Program-made: the position numbers and the translations under genes
The notes under the pieces: generated by a model
Database searches by the model: none
Told to the model about the DNA's origin: nothing
The model's input: the letters and a program-made list of their open reading frames with translations, nothing else
Part shown: positions 7,142 to 13,562 of the stretch, piece by piece
How positions within the stretch are numbered: the stretch's first letter is position 1
How the letters are laid out: each line of letters starts with the position of its first letter
IMG/VR virus record: IMGVR_UViG_3300030101_002191
Coordinates: 1 to 21,525 of that record
DNA: 21,525 nucleotides
From: a virus
Reading direction: 5' to 3' (one strand)

Positions 7142-7452
7142 TGGCGAAAGAAAAAGACCCTAGACTTGCGAGAGCGGGCGTATCAGGCTTCAACAAGCCT
7201 AAACGCACCCCCTCCCACCCTAAAAAGTCGCATATCGTAGTAGCAAAAGAGGGAGATAGGGTCAAGACAATTCGTTTTGGGCAGCAGGGGGTAAAAACTA
7301 ATCAAACAGCCGGTCAGAGAAAGGCATTTAAGTCTCGTCATGCCAAGAATATCTCGAAAGGAAAGATGTCTGCGGCTTATTGGGCGAATAAAGTTAAATG
7401 GTCTCCTAGTAAGACGAAGTCTCCGTCTACTAAGTGGAAAAAGGGTAGTTGA
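7141..7452 (+). CDS. Basic small phage protein, 103 aa
   Basis: A Lys/Arg-rich, non-membrane protein without cysteine. The middle holds IVVAKEGDRVKTIRFGQQGVK, then a helix with FKSRHAKNISKGKMSAAYWANKVKW. I recall this type of sequence in many environmental phages near the capsid gene, always as a protein of unknown function; I cannot give a family name with certainty. The strong positive charge suggests DNA or RNA binding, or binding to the acidic inner face of the capsid. It starts with a one-base stop/start overlap (TAATG) with the scaffold candidate and has GAGGGG upstream. It is the first of five consecutive basic proteins. Confidence 0.8.
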   Translation: MAKEKDPRLARAGVSGFNKPKRTPSHPKKSHIVVAKEGDRVKTIRFGQQGVKTNQTAGQRKAFKSRHAKNISKGKMSAAYWANKVKWSPSKTKSPSTKWKKGS

Positions 7453-7453
7453 T

Positions 7454-7708
7454 ATGGCTAAAGGTGTACCGCATTATTTTCGGGATGGCAAAAAACATTC
7501 AGGTGGCACTCATAAGATGCCTGATGGTACTGTACATTCTGGTAAATCTCATGGGGCCTCTTCCAAGAAGCTCTTTCATTTAAATGAGCTGTCCAAGACA
7601 GCAAAGGAGAAAGCTATGAAAGGTATGAAAAAACCCCCCGCACCGAAAAAGAAAGCGGCACCGAAGAAGAAAAAGAAAGCGGCACCGAGAAGAAGTGGAG
7701 GTTACTGA
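7454..7708 (+). CDS. Basic small phage protein with histone-H1-like tail, 84 aa
   Basis: The N-terminal half has a compact His/Gly pattern (PHYFRDGKKHSGGTHKMPDG, then FHLNELSKTAKEKA), a pattern I recognise from unnamed phage structural-region proteins. The C-terminal 26 residues are almost only Lys, Pro and Ala (PAPKKKAAPKKKKKAAP), like the tails of histone H1 and bacterial H1-like proteins. At DNA level this tail contains an 18-base direct repeat at 7647-7664 and 7671-7688. The frame is open back to 7340, but ATG 7454 has AAGGG nine bases upstream and follows the previous stop by one base, so the short form is chosen. A DNA-binding or DNA-condensing role is inferred. Confidence 0.78.
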   Translation: MAKGVPHYFRDGKKHSGGTHKMPDGTVHSGKSHGASSKKLFHLNELSKTAKEKAMKGMKKPPAPKKKAAPKKKKKAAPRRSGGY

Positions 7709-8001
7709 TGCCTAGCGGAAAAGGAACGTACGGAAAAAAAGTAGGTAGACCTCCAGCCAAGAAAAAAACACCAGCTAAAAGGATCGTGCAAAATATGGCA
7801 ATTGATCCCGTTACTGGCAAACGTCGTCCTATGACAGAAGCAGAAAAAATGCGAAGGGCGAGAAAAATTAAAAATATGACTAACAATCAAAAAGGGAGAA
7901 TGCGTCCTAGCAATAAGCGACCTATGACAGCTAAAGAGAAAGCCGCACTTATGGCCGCTATTAAATCAAAGCCTTCTACTATGCGTAAAAAGAAGAAGTA
8001 A
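7708..8001 (+). CDS. Basic small phage protein with AT-hook-like motif, 97 aa
   Basis: This very Lys/Arg-rich protein begins with PSGKGTYGKKVGRPPAKKK. The GRP core flanked by Lys is an AT-hook-like motif (about residues 10-20), which in other proteins inserts into the minor groove of AT-rich DNA. Later comes a helical segment rich in Met, Arg and Lys, then a second similar segment (PMTEAEKMRRARK and PMTAKEKAALMAA), suggesting an internal duplication, and the end is KKKK. The start overlaps the upstream stop by one base (TGATG), with GGAGG six bases before it, one of the strongest ribosome sites in the window. The role is unknown; DNA binding in the capsid is the simplest reading. Confidence 0.78.
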   Translation: MPSGKGTYGKKVGRPPAKKKTPAKRIVQNMAIDPVTGKRRPMTEAEKMRRARKIKNMTNNQKGRMRPSNKRPMTAKEKAALMAAIKSKPSTMRKKKK

Positions 8002-8002
8002 C

Positions 8003-8194
8003 ATGGCCGATAAGAAACCCAAACCAAAGATGTATACGCAGGCGCAAGTAGACAAAATGCTTGCGGCGGCGCGTAAACAGGCAAAGAATCCCATCCCTTC
8101 TGTGAAAAAACAGTCTGCTATGAAAAAGAAGATTGCACAGGAAGCGATGGATAAGAAAATGAAAACAGCGGCCAAACGTAAGCGAGTGAACTAA
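8003..8194 (+). CDS. Basic small phage protein, 63 aa
   Basis: A very small Lys-rich protein. It begins MADKKPKPKMYTQAQVDKMLAAARKQA, an amphipathic helix often seen in small phage proteins, and ends in a second Lys/Met/Ala helix (KKKIAQEAMDKKMKTAAKRKRVN). There are no cysteines or membrane segments, and I do not recognise the family. It lies one base after the previous stop, and its own stop overlaps the next start (TAATG). The reading frame is fully packed between its neighbours, which supports it as a real gene despite its size. Confidence 0.7.
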   Translation: MADKKPKPKMYTQAQVDKMLAAARKQAKNPIPSVKKQSAMKKKIAQEAMDKKMKTAAKRKRVN

Positions 8195-8589
8195 TGGCTC
8201 GTAGAGACGAAGCCAAGTGGAAGCGCATCGTTGCTTCTGTTAAGGCCGGTTCCAAGGGCGGAAAGCCGGGGCAGTGGAGTGCCAGAAAAGCGCAACTTGC
8301 CACGCAGCGCTATAAAAAGTCAGGGGGTACATATAGCGGCCCCAAGACAAAAGCGCAGAAGTCACTTTCTAAGTGGACCAAAGAGAAGTGGGGTACAAAA
8401 AGCGGTAAAAATAGCACTCAAGGTAGCAAGGCTACCGGAGAGCGGTATTTACCGAAGAAAGCGCGAGATGCGCTGAGTAAGAAAGAATATGCGGCTACTA
8501 GTCGCAAGAAGCGTGAGGATACTAAGAAAGGCAAGCAGTTTTCTAAGCAGCCAAAGCGCATTGCTAGGAAAACTTCTAGGTATAGGTAG
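8194..8589 (+). CDS. Basic phage protein, DUF5872-like, 131 aa
   Basis: The sequence pattern KWKRIVASVKAGSKGGKPGQW, then WSARKAQLA, then SLSKWTKEKWGTKSGK, TGERYLPKKARDAL and EYAATSRKK is one I associate with a domain of unknown function, DUF5872, found in phages and other large DNA viruses. The family number is from memory. The protein is strongly basic with conserved Trp and Gly residues, unlike a simple disordered tail, so it probably has a defined fold. The function is unknown. It is the last and longest of five consecutive basic genes and is followed by the structured leader of the capsid gene. The start overlaps the preceding stop by one base. Confidence 0.8.
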   Translation: MARRDEAKWKRIVASVKAGSKGGKPGQWSARKAQLATQRYKKSGGTYSGPKTKAQKSLSKWTKEKWGTKSGKNSTQGSKATGERYLPKKARDALSKKEYAATSRKKREDTKKGKQFSKQPKRIARKTSRYR

Positions 8590-8591
8590 GC

Positions 8592-8620
8592 TTGCCACTT
8601 CATATCCCTAACGTTACTAT
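8592..8620 (+). promoter_or_regulatory. Possible sigma70-type promoter for the capsid gene
   Basis: TTGCCA (8592-8597; five of six to consensus) is separated by 17 bases from TACTAT (8615-8620; four of six). It lies at the start of a 240-bp non-coding leader before the major capsid gene, where an extra promoter would make sense. A second -10-like TATACT is at 8624. The match is moderate, and such matches occur by chance. Confidence 0.3.
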
Positions 8621-8654
8621 GAATATACTTTCGTATGCCTGAACGATAGAGGGC

Positions 8655-8825
8655 CGTGTCGTACACGTAAAAAACGACTTTCGCCTGCATAGGCGTAAAA
8701 TCTGTCGAGGTCGCACCTCGTAAATCAGCGCTAGTTCGTCGCCTCACGATACGGGGAAACGGATTAGCCGCTCCTAAAAAGTCGGCTATGAGCGGGCGTA
8801 TGCCCAACTTAAACGCAAAAGGAGG
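8655..8825 (+). promoter_or_regulatory. Multi-hairpin leader and strong ribosome site of the capsid gene
   Basis: Five short inverted repeats follow one another on the plus strand: 8655-8659/8663-8667, 8682-8686/8691-8695, 8706-8711/8715-8720, 8766-8770/8783-8787 and 8794-8797/8802-8805. Loops are 3, 4, 3, 12 and 4 bases. None is followed by a proper T-run, so they do not look like terminators. The region ends in AAGGAGG (8819-8825), a full anti-16S match, six bases before the capsid ATG. A structured 5' untranslated region stabilising or regulating a highly expressed message is the simplest reading; a small RNA is also possible. Confidence 0.5.
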
Positions 8826-8831
8826 CCTATC

Positions 8832-9989
8832 ATGGCTTTAACTAATTTTGCGGCGCTGACTTCCAACCAGCTAACCGCATGGAGTAGGGATTTCTGGCGA
8901 GTCGCTAGAAATGCGTCTTTCATCAATCAGTTTGCAGGATCTGGCTCTAACGCCATGGTTCAGCGAATTACTGAGCTCACCAAGTCAGAGAAAGGTACTA
9001 AAGCGGTACTGACCTTGCTCGCAGACATGACCGGAGATGGTATTACTGGTGACAACACTCTGGAAGGTAATGAAGAAGCTCTGCGAAGCTACGACCTTAC
9101 CATCGAGCTCGATCAGCTGCGTTTCGCGAACCGAATCGCTGGCCGATTGGCCGACCAGAAATCAGTTGTCAACTTCCGTGAGACTTCTCGCGACATGTTG
9201 GCTTATGCCATGGCTGACCGTATGGATCAGTTGGCATTTTTGACGCTGTCTGGTGTGGCATATACCCACAAGACGAACGGTGCCTTGCGTACTACGTCAT
9301 CGTCTACGGGCCACGAGTTGGTAGATCTTGAGTTTGCCTCAGATGTATCAGCACCCACTTCGTCCCGGCATTTGCGCGTAGATGTTTCCGGTAGTACTTC
9401 AACACTGGAAGCTGGCGACACAACTGCAGTTGCTGCAACTGACAAGATCTCATATCGCGATATTGTTAATCTGAAGGCTTTTGCTAAAGATCAATACATT
9501 CGCGGCATGCGTGGTCAGGGTAACCAAGAGCTGTTCCACATGTTCGTTACTCCGCAACAGATGGCTGACCTGAAGCTCGATTCAGACTTCTTGGCCAACG
9601 TCCGTAACGCGGGTGTTCGTGGACCAAACAACGAGCTGTTTGCTGGTACCGGCTCGCTGATGGTTGACGGCGTAATGATCCACGAGTTCCGACACGTCTT
9701 CAGTACTGAAGGTGCTACTGCCGGTGCTTCTGGTAATGCTGGCGCAGCTGGCTACAAGTGGGGTGCTAACGCAGATGTTAACGGAGCTCGCGCTCTGTTC
9801 TGTGGTGCACAGGCACTTGCAATGGCTGACATCGGTCTCCCAGAGATCGTTGAAGATACTTTCGATTACGAGAACCAAGCTGGTATCTCTATCGGTAAGA
9901 TCTTCGGTCTGCGTAAGCCTAAGTACAACAGTGATGTAACTAGTAACGTGCAGGACTTCGGCGTTATCTGTCTCGACACTGCTCAGTAA
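8832..9989 (+). CDS. Major capsid protein, N4 gp56-like, 385 aa
   Basis: The shell-forming protein, presumably with the HK97 fold. The N-terminus (ALTNFAALTSNQLTAWSRDFW) and the central sequence LTIELDQLRFANRIAGRLADQ, followed by RDMLAYAMADRMDQLAFLTLSG, match the pattern of the N4 gp56-type capsid family (DUF4043 / Phage_capsid_3), and the length fits. The second half contains TPQQMADLKLD and a Gly/Ala-rich insertion (about residues 295-312), then ALFCGAQALAMADIG, typical of this family's C-terminal domain. No protease domain is fused. It is preceded by a structured leader and perfect Shine-Dalgarno, and followed by a strong intrinsic terminator, so it forms its own high-expression unit. Family assignment is by eye. 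Confidence 0.9.
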   Translation: MALTNFAALTSNQLTAWSRDFWRVARNASFINQFAGSGSNAMVQRITELTKSEKGTKAVLTLLADMTGDGITGDNTLEGNEEALRSYDLTIELDQLRFANRIAGRLADQKSVVNFRETSRDMLAYAMADRMDQLAFLTLSGVAYTHKTNGALRTTSSSTGHELVDLEFASDVSAPTSSRHLRVDVSGSTSTLEAGDTTAVAATDKISYRDIVNLKAFAKDQYIRGMRGQGNQELFHMFVTPQQMADLKLDSDFLANVRNAGVRGPNNELFAGTGSLMVDGVMIHEFRHVFSTEGATAGASGNAGAAGYKWGANADVNGARALFCGAQALAMADIGLPEIVEDTFDYENQAGISIGKIFGLRKPKYNSDVTSNVQDFGVICLDTAQ

Positions 9990-9998
9990 GACTGACAC

Positions 9999-10027
9999 AC
10001 CCCCTCTTCGGAGGGGGTTCTTCTTTA
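9999..10027 (+). terminator. Rho-independent terminator after the capsid gene
   Basis: A perfect 8-bp stem, ACCCCCTC (9999-10006) with GAGGGGGT (10011-10018), is closed by a TTCG loop and followed by TCTTCTTT. It begins 10 bases after the capsid stop codon. Because genes continue on the same strand only 13 bases later with no obvious promoter, it probably acts as a partial terminator that lowers expression of the downstream genes relative to capsid. Confidence 0.88.
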
Positions 10028-10039
10028 AGGATTAATTTT

Positions 10040-10417
10040 ATGAAAGTGATTTCCGATCAGGATTTAAGAGTAGCCACACTTACCGGAGCAGTTGTTTTGT
10101 TTAAAGCTGGTGTGGAGCGAGAAGTTAGCGACGAAATTGGTTTAGTCGCTATTCAATCTGGCGCAAAGCAGGTTGGCGATAGTGCACCTACTGCAGAAGT
10201 TGTAGTTGAGGAAACAGTCACTGTAACTGTGGAAGAGCCCGCAGTAGAGCCTTCAGCAGACTTAATTGATGCTATGAACGCTCTTATAGAACAGGCTAAT
10301 CCAGATGATTTCAAAGCGGATGGTTCTCCTAAAGCAACAGCTGTAAACAGAGTGGCTGGAAGAACTGTCCAACAAGACGAGCGCGAACAGGCTTGGGAAC
10401 AAGCTCTTAACTCATAG
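10040..10417 (+). CDS. Small post-capsid protein, 125 aa
   Basis: The N-terminal 50 residues (VISDQDLRVATLTGAVVLFKAG, then a helix ending in SGAKQVGD) resemble a short beta-rich domain that many phages encode directly after the capsid gene. A Val/Glu/Pro-rich acidic linker follows (about 50-80). The C-terminal helical segment (LIDAMNALIEQANPDDFKADG, then AVNRVAGRTV) resembles the LEM/HeH-like fold often attached to such proteins. The role is unknown; a minor capsid or head-completion function is suggested by position only. AAGG lies about ten bases before the ATG. The gene is downstream of the capsid terminator, so it depends on readthrough or an unseen promoter. Confidence 0.75.
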   Translation: MKVISDQDLRVATLTGAVVLFKAGVEREVSDEIGLVAIQSGAKQVGDSAPTAEVVVEETVTVTVEEPAVEPSADLIDAMNALIEQANPDDFKADGSPKATAVNRVAGRTVQQDEREQAWEQALNS

Positions 10418-10426
10418 GTACACTAG

Positions 10427-11116
10427 ATGGCGGTTACAGTCCAAAGTGTTATAGATAGAGTGCAGGCTACTCTGCAAGATACCTCTGGTATCCGTTGGTC
10501 ATCTACAAACGAGCTGGTTTTGTGGGTTAACGACTCACAGCGTGAAATAGCTTTAATAAAACCGGATGCAACCGCTACTAATACTACAGTTACCCTAGCG
10601 ACAGGTACGAAACAAACAATTCCTGCAGCGGGTAATCGTCTGTTGCGCGTCATTAGGAATATGTCTGCGGCTAGTGGTGGTACTGGCAGACGAACTATTC
10701 GTCTAGTAGGCCGAGAAATACTAGATGCACAGACGCAAGATTGGCATGACCCTGCAGTTACGGGCGATGCAGCACATGGACCTGTAGTGAAACACTACAT
10801 GTATGACGAGGCTGACCCCCGTAACTATTACGTATACCCGGGTGTTAGTGGTAACGCTTACATAGAAATCGTGTACTCCGCCAATCCAGCGACAGTAACG
10901 TTATCTGACAACCTAGCTGTACCCGACATTTACGCTAATGCTGTTATGAATTACGTGCTTTTCATGGCTTACATGAAAGAAGCAGAAGTGGCAGACAATG
11001 CTCAGCGGGCCGCTAATCACTATCAGTTGTTTGTGACTAGTGTAGCGGGCAAAGATCAGATAGATGCTTTACGAACACCTAACGTCACACTTTCCGTAAA
11101 TAGAGCGGTGGCTTAA
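10427..11116 (+). CDS. Head-tail connector-like protein (DUF6682-like), 229 aa
   Basis: The opening (VTVQSVIDRVQATLQDTSGIRW, then ELVLWVNDSQREIALIKPDA) is a pattern I associate with phage proteins annotated as DUF6682, located between capsid and tail-tube genes. The middle has beta segments and YYVYPGVSGNAYIEIVYSA. The C-terminal third is helical (YANAVMNYVLFMAYMKEAE, then ANHYQLF), as in head-tail adaptors. The probable role is binding the portal to complete the connector. The ATG follows the previous stop by nine bases, and its own stop directly precedes the next ATG. The family number is recalled, not checked. Confidence 0.75.
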   Translation: MAVTVQSVIDRVQATLQDTSGIRWSSTNELVLWVNDSQREIALIKPDATATNTTVTLATGTKQTIPAAGNRLLRVIRNMSAASGGTGRRTIRLVGREILDAQTQDWHDPAVTGDAAHGPVVKHYMYDEADPRNYYVYPGVSGNAYIEIVYSANPATVTLSDNLAVPDIYANAVMNYVLFMAYMKEAEVADNAQRAANHYQLFVTSVAGKDQIDALRTPNVTLSVNRAVA

Positions 11117-11809
11117 ATGGCGGTAACCTTATACGAAGATCTGCTACCTGAAATCATTCCTATGGTTCCCGGTTGCCCTGACTCTTTAATAGAGACTTAT
11201 GTCCGCTCTGCTCTTATAGAACTGTGCGAAAAAGCCGGTGTTTATCAGCGAGAGCTAGACCCAGTTACGACGGTAGCTAATCTCTACGAGTACGATTTAG
11301 AGCCGCCAGATAACACCGTTGTAGACAAGATATTGTGGGTAGTGCACAAAGGCAAAGACCTTGAGGCGATTACAACTGGCTTGTTAGAGCGTCGTAAACC
11401 TAAGTGGCGAGATTCTGACAGAACAGGTGAGCCAGAATACTTTATAAAAGCTAGTCAGAAGACATTCTTTCTAGTGCCTGTGCCTAATGAAACAATCGTT
11501 TCTAGTACTGTATTGCGAGTTCAGTTGAAGCCAACGATTACGTCAGTTTCTTGTGACACTGAAGTAATGACTGATTACAGAGATACGATAGTCAACGGCG
11601 CATTACTTAGACTACTGCGTCTGCCCAGTAAAGAATGGACAGATTATGCAGGAGCAGGAGTATATGGTCAGCTATTTGCGCAAGGTGTTCTTGATGCTGA
11701 ACGCAAATCTAGCGGTATAGATATGCCAGTAGCAAGGAAGGTCCGGTACGGAGGAGTTCACCGGTCGCACAGTCTTTCTAGGAAGAAGTATGGACGAGAA
11801 ATTGCATGA
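11117..11809 (+). CDS. Head-tail adaptor / tail tubular A-like protein, 230 aa
   Basis: The protein starts with a helical region (LYEDLLPEIIPMVPGCPDSL, then YVRSALIELCEKAGVYQREL), followed by a beta-rich middle (ILWVVHKGKDLEAI, then PEYFIKASQKTFFLVPVPNE) and a helical C-terminal part (TIVNGALLRLLRLPSKEWT) ending in a basic tail. This helix-beta-helix plan is typical of portal-binding adaptors such as T7 gp11 and P22 gp4-type proteins. The opening helices also resemble small connector domains. It begins right after the upstream stop and overlaps the next gene by 20 bases. The function follows from architecture and position; the exact family is not recognised. Confidence 0.72.
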   Translation: MAVTLYEDLLPEIIPMVPGCPDSLIETYVRSALIELCEKAGVYQRELDPVTTVANLYEYDLEPPDNTVVDKILWVVHKGKDLEAITTGLLERRKPKWRDSDRTGEPEYFIKASQKTFFLVPVPNETIVSSTVLRVQLKPTITSVSCDTEVMTDYRDTIVNGALLRLLRLPSKEWTDYAGAGVYGQLFAQGVLDAERKSSGIDMPVARKVRYGGVHRSHSLSRKKYGREIA

Positions 11810-12218
11810 GCCAGTATTTGCTGACATACGCGAAAATTGGTCTTGGGTTAGGCCGGGTTTGGAAGAGATTATTGAGGAAGATCCGTTCTTGGATGTCCTC
11901 CCCGAAGACGTATACACGGCGTGCAAAACAGAAAATGCACAGCTTTGGGTTACGGATGCTGGGTTTGTTGTGACAACAGGACTAACAGATCCGTATACAA
12001 ACAAACGAACCCTGCTTATTTGGTTTGCTTGGGCGAAGCAAAAAGGCAGGAACATAGCTGCCGAGTGCGTTGGTTTTTTTGAACAAGCTGCTTATGACGC
12101 AGGTTTTAGTTTTTTAGAAGTTCGCACTAGACATGAGCAGTTAGGTAGTTACATAGAAAGTTCAGTTGGTTGGGAGCGGGAAACCGTCGTTTACAGAAGA
12201 GATATACGAAATGGGTAG
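11790..12218 (+). CDS. GNAT-like internal virion protein, positional equivalent of T7 gp13, 142 aa
   Basis: The pattern of strands and helices ends with FLEVRTRHEQLGSYIESSVGW followed by a final strand (ETVVYRRDI). That is how the GNAT acetyltransferase fold ends: a residue near the start of a helix, then a 'GF/GW' turn. No clear acetyl-CoA pyrophosphate loop (Q/RxxGxG/A) is visible, so catalysis is doubtful. T7 gp13 (138 aa) has the same kind of ending, is nearly the same length and lies at the same place before the internal virion proteins. I therefore infer a structural internal-virion role. ATG 11790 has AGGAAG upstream and overlaps the adaptor gene by 20 bases. Confidence 0.68.
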   Translation: MDEKLHEPVFADIRENWSWVRPGLEEIIEEDPFLDVLPEDVYTACKTENAQLWVTDAGFVVTTGLTDPYTNKRTLLIWFAWAKQKGRNIAAECVGFFEQAAYDAGFSFLEVRTRHEQLGSYIESSVGWERETVVYRRDIRNG

Positions 12219-12864
12219 CAAACCAAAAGCATCGGACTACCAACCAAGCGAAGCTGACAAGGCTAGTGCGTCGGTTGCGTTGGCTGAGTATCAGTACTTT
12301 AAGCAGAAGTATGACCCGTTGCTGCAGAAGATGCGTGACAAGTCTATGGTAGAAGACCCCGCATCACGTCTCAGGGGTCGCGCTAGTGCAGACGTTATGC
12401 AGGCACTTACTTCTGATCCTAACTATCGCAATACTCAGTTAAGTGATTTACCCAGTGATATGAACAAGGCGTTGCAAGGACAGCAGCAGCAAGCGACTGC
12501 TGCTGGCAAAGGTATACAGAACACGATGCGAACCAACGTACTCGGCACTGCTCGTGGCCAAGCGGCTGATGCGCAGACTGGTATGGCTCAAGCAGCACGA
12601 CTCGGTACTTCTAAGGCTTTAGCTAGCGCAGCGGCTAAGCAGCAAGAAAGAGATGCAAGGTTGGGTGCGGCAAGCCAGTTGATATTCGCAGCTGGTGCAC
12701 AAGGCATGGATAATTTAGGAAGTGGCGGGAGTTTCTTTAGGCCTATGGGTGCAGACGGTAAGCCTGTTACTGGATTTAAGAATAGGTATAACTATTCAAT
12801 AGGCGCTCCACCTCCAGAACCTGAAGAGCCTGAATATGTTGGGCCAACACTAAGGTATACATAG
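12211..12864 (+). CDS. Ala/Gln-rich virion-associated protein (hypothetical), 217 aa
   Basis: The function is not recognised. Residues 1-60 are polar and helical. Residues 70-150 are Gln/Ala-rich with little hydrophobic character (QGQQQQATAAGKG, then repeated short Ala helices). Next comes a short hydrophobic stretch (LIFAAGAQGMDNLGSGGSFF), and the tail is Pro-rich (PPPEPEEPEY). Such Ala/Gln-rich helical proteins are common among phage internal virion proteins. An upstream start at 12166 is in frame but would lie inside the GNAT-like gene without a better ribosome site. ATG 12211 overlaps that gene's end (ATGGGTAG) and has AGAAGAGA upstream. The stop overlaps the next GTG by one base. Confidence 0.7.
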   Translation: MGSKPKASDYQPSEADKASASVALAEYQYFKQKYDPLLQKMRDKSMVEDPASRLRGRASADVMQALTSDPNYRNTQLSDLPSDMNKALQGQQQQATAAGKGIQNTMRTNVLGTARGQAADAQTGMAQAARLGTSKALASAAAKQQERDARLGAASQLIFAAGAQGMDNLGSGGSFFRPMGADGKPVTGFKNRYNYSIGAPPPEPEEPEYVGPTLRYT

Positions 12865-13556
12865 TGATAAACATCGGCAATATAGATCCTGACCTTATAG
12901 AAAGGTATAGGGCAGGTGATCTAAACATGGGTAACGCAACTGTTAATACAACTGGTGCAGCAAACGGTGGTGGTGGAGGTGCTGGAACAGGAGGCGGTGC
13001 AGGCCGTGGAGGAGCAGGCGCGAATAGCGGAACAAATTTACCCGTAGTCACTGACCCCGAAAAGACTTTTGCAGACATTACCCGTCAGGAGTACTTGGAT
13101 TACATAGCAAACTATCGAGACTTTGAAGAGGGTCTGATAAATCAAGCGACAACGGATACCAGTTTGATAGATCAAGCGCGAGCTGATAGAGAGAGTGCAT
13201 CAGCGCTTACTGCTGGTATTGCTGCACGTAATAGAAGTCGATATGGAGCAGCATTGACACCTGTACAGCGACAGCAACAGCAGCGCCGGTTGCAGCTTGG
13301 CAATACGCTTGGCGGTATTCAGGCAGTAAGTGACGCCAAGATTGCTCAAAACGAAGCCAATACACGGTTGTTAGCGGATCTGATCAATATCGGACAAGGC
13401 GTAAACAGGTCTAGCCAAAGTCAGTTGGGTCAATCTGCTGCAAACAAGGTACAGCTAGATAATGCCTACAGACAGGCGCAAGCAAGTTCTAGAGCTCAGA
13501 CAATGAACACAATCGGAACGGCGGGGTCTCTGGCTATTCTGGCGTTCGCACTTTAG
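12864..13556 (+). CDS. Gly-rich virion-associated protein with hydrophobic C-terminus, 230 aa
   Basis: The start is GTG 12864, overlapping the previous stop by one base (TAGTG); ATG 12927 is an alternative. After about 30 residues comes a Gly/Ala/Asn-rich flexible stretch (residues 33-56). A helical Gln/Ala/Arg-rich central region follows (RQQQQRRLQLGNTLGGIQA). The last 18 residues are hydrophobic (TIGTAGSLAILAFAL), consistent with a C-terminal membrane-inserting or hydrophobic contact helix. T7 gp14 (196 aa) is a small membrane-inserting ejection protein in the equivalent gene position, and I infer a similar role. There is no clear sequence identity by eye. Confidence 0.7.
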   Translation: MINIGNIDPDLIERYRAGDLNMGNATVNTTGAANGGGGGAGTGGGAGRGGAGANSGTNLPVVTDPEKTFADITRQEYLDYIANYRDFEEGLINQATTDTSLIDQARADRESASALTAGIAARNRSRYGAALTPVQRQQQQRRLQLGNTLGGIQAVSDAKIAQNEANTRLLADLINIGQGVNRSSQSQLGQSAANKVQLDNAYRQAQASSRAQTMNTIGTAGSLAILAFAL

Positions 13557-13562
13557 GGGTAG

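Noticed and set aside
8590-8831. tRNA gene in the leader before the capsid gene
   Set aside because: The hairpins do not form a cloverleaf: there is no 7-bp acceptor stem, no T-loop consensus and no CCA end.
11790-12218. Active acetyltransferase that modifies host proteins
   Set aside because: The fold pattern is GNAT-like, but the acetyl-CoA binding loop is not visible and the T7 gp13 position predicts a structural role. Enzyme activity is therefore not claimed.
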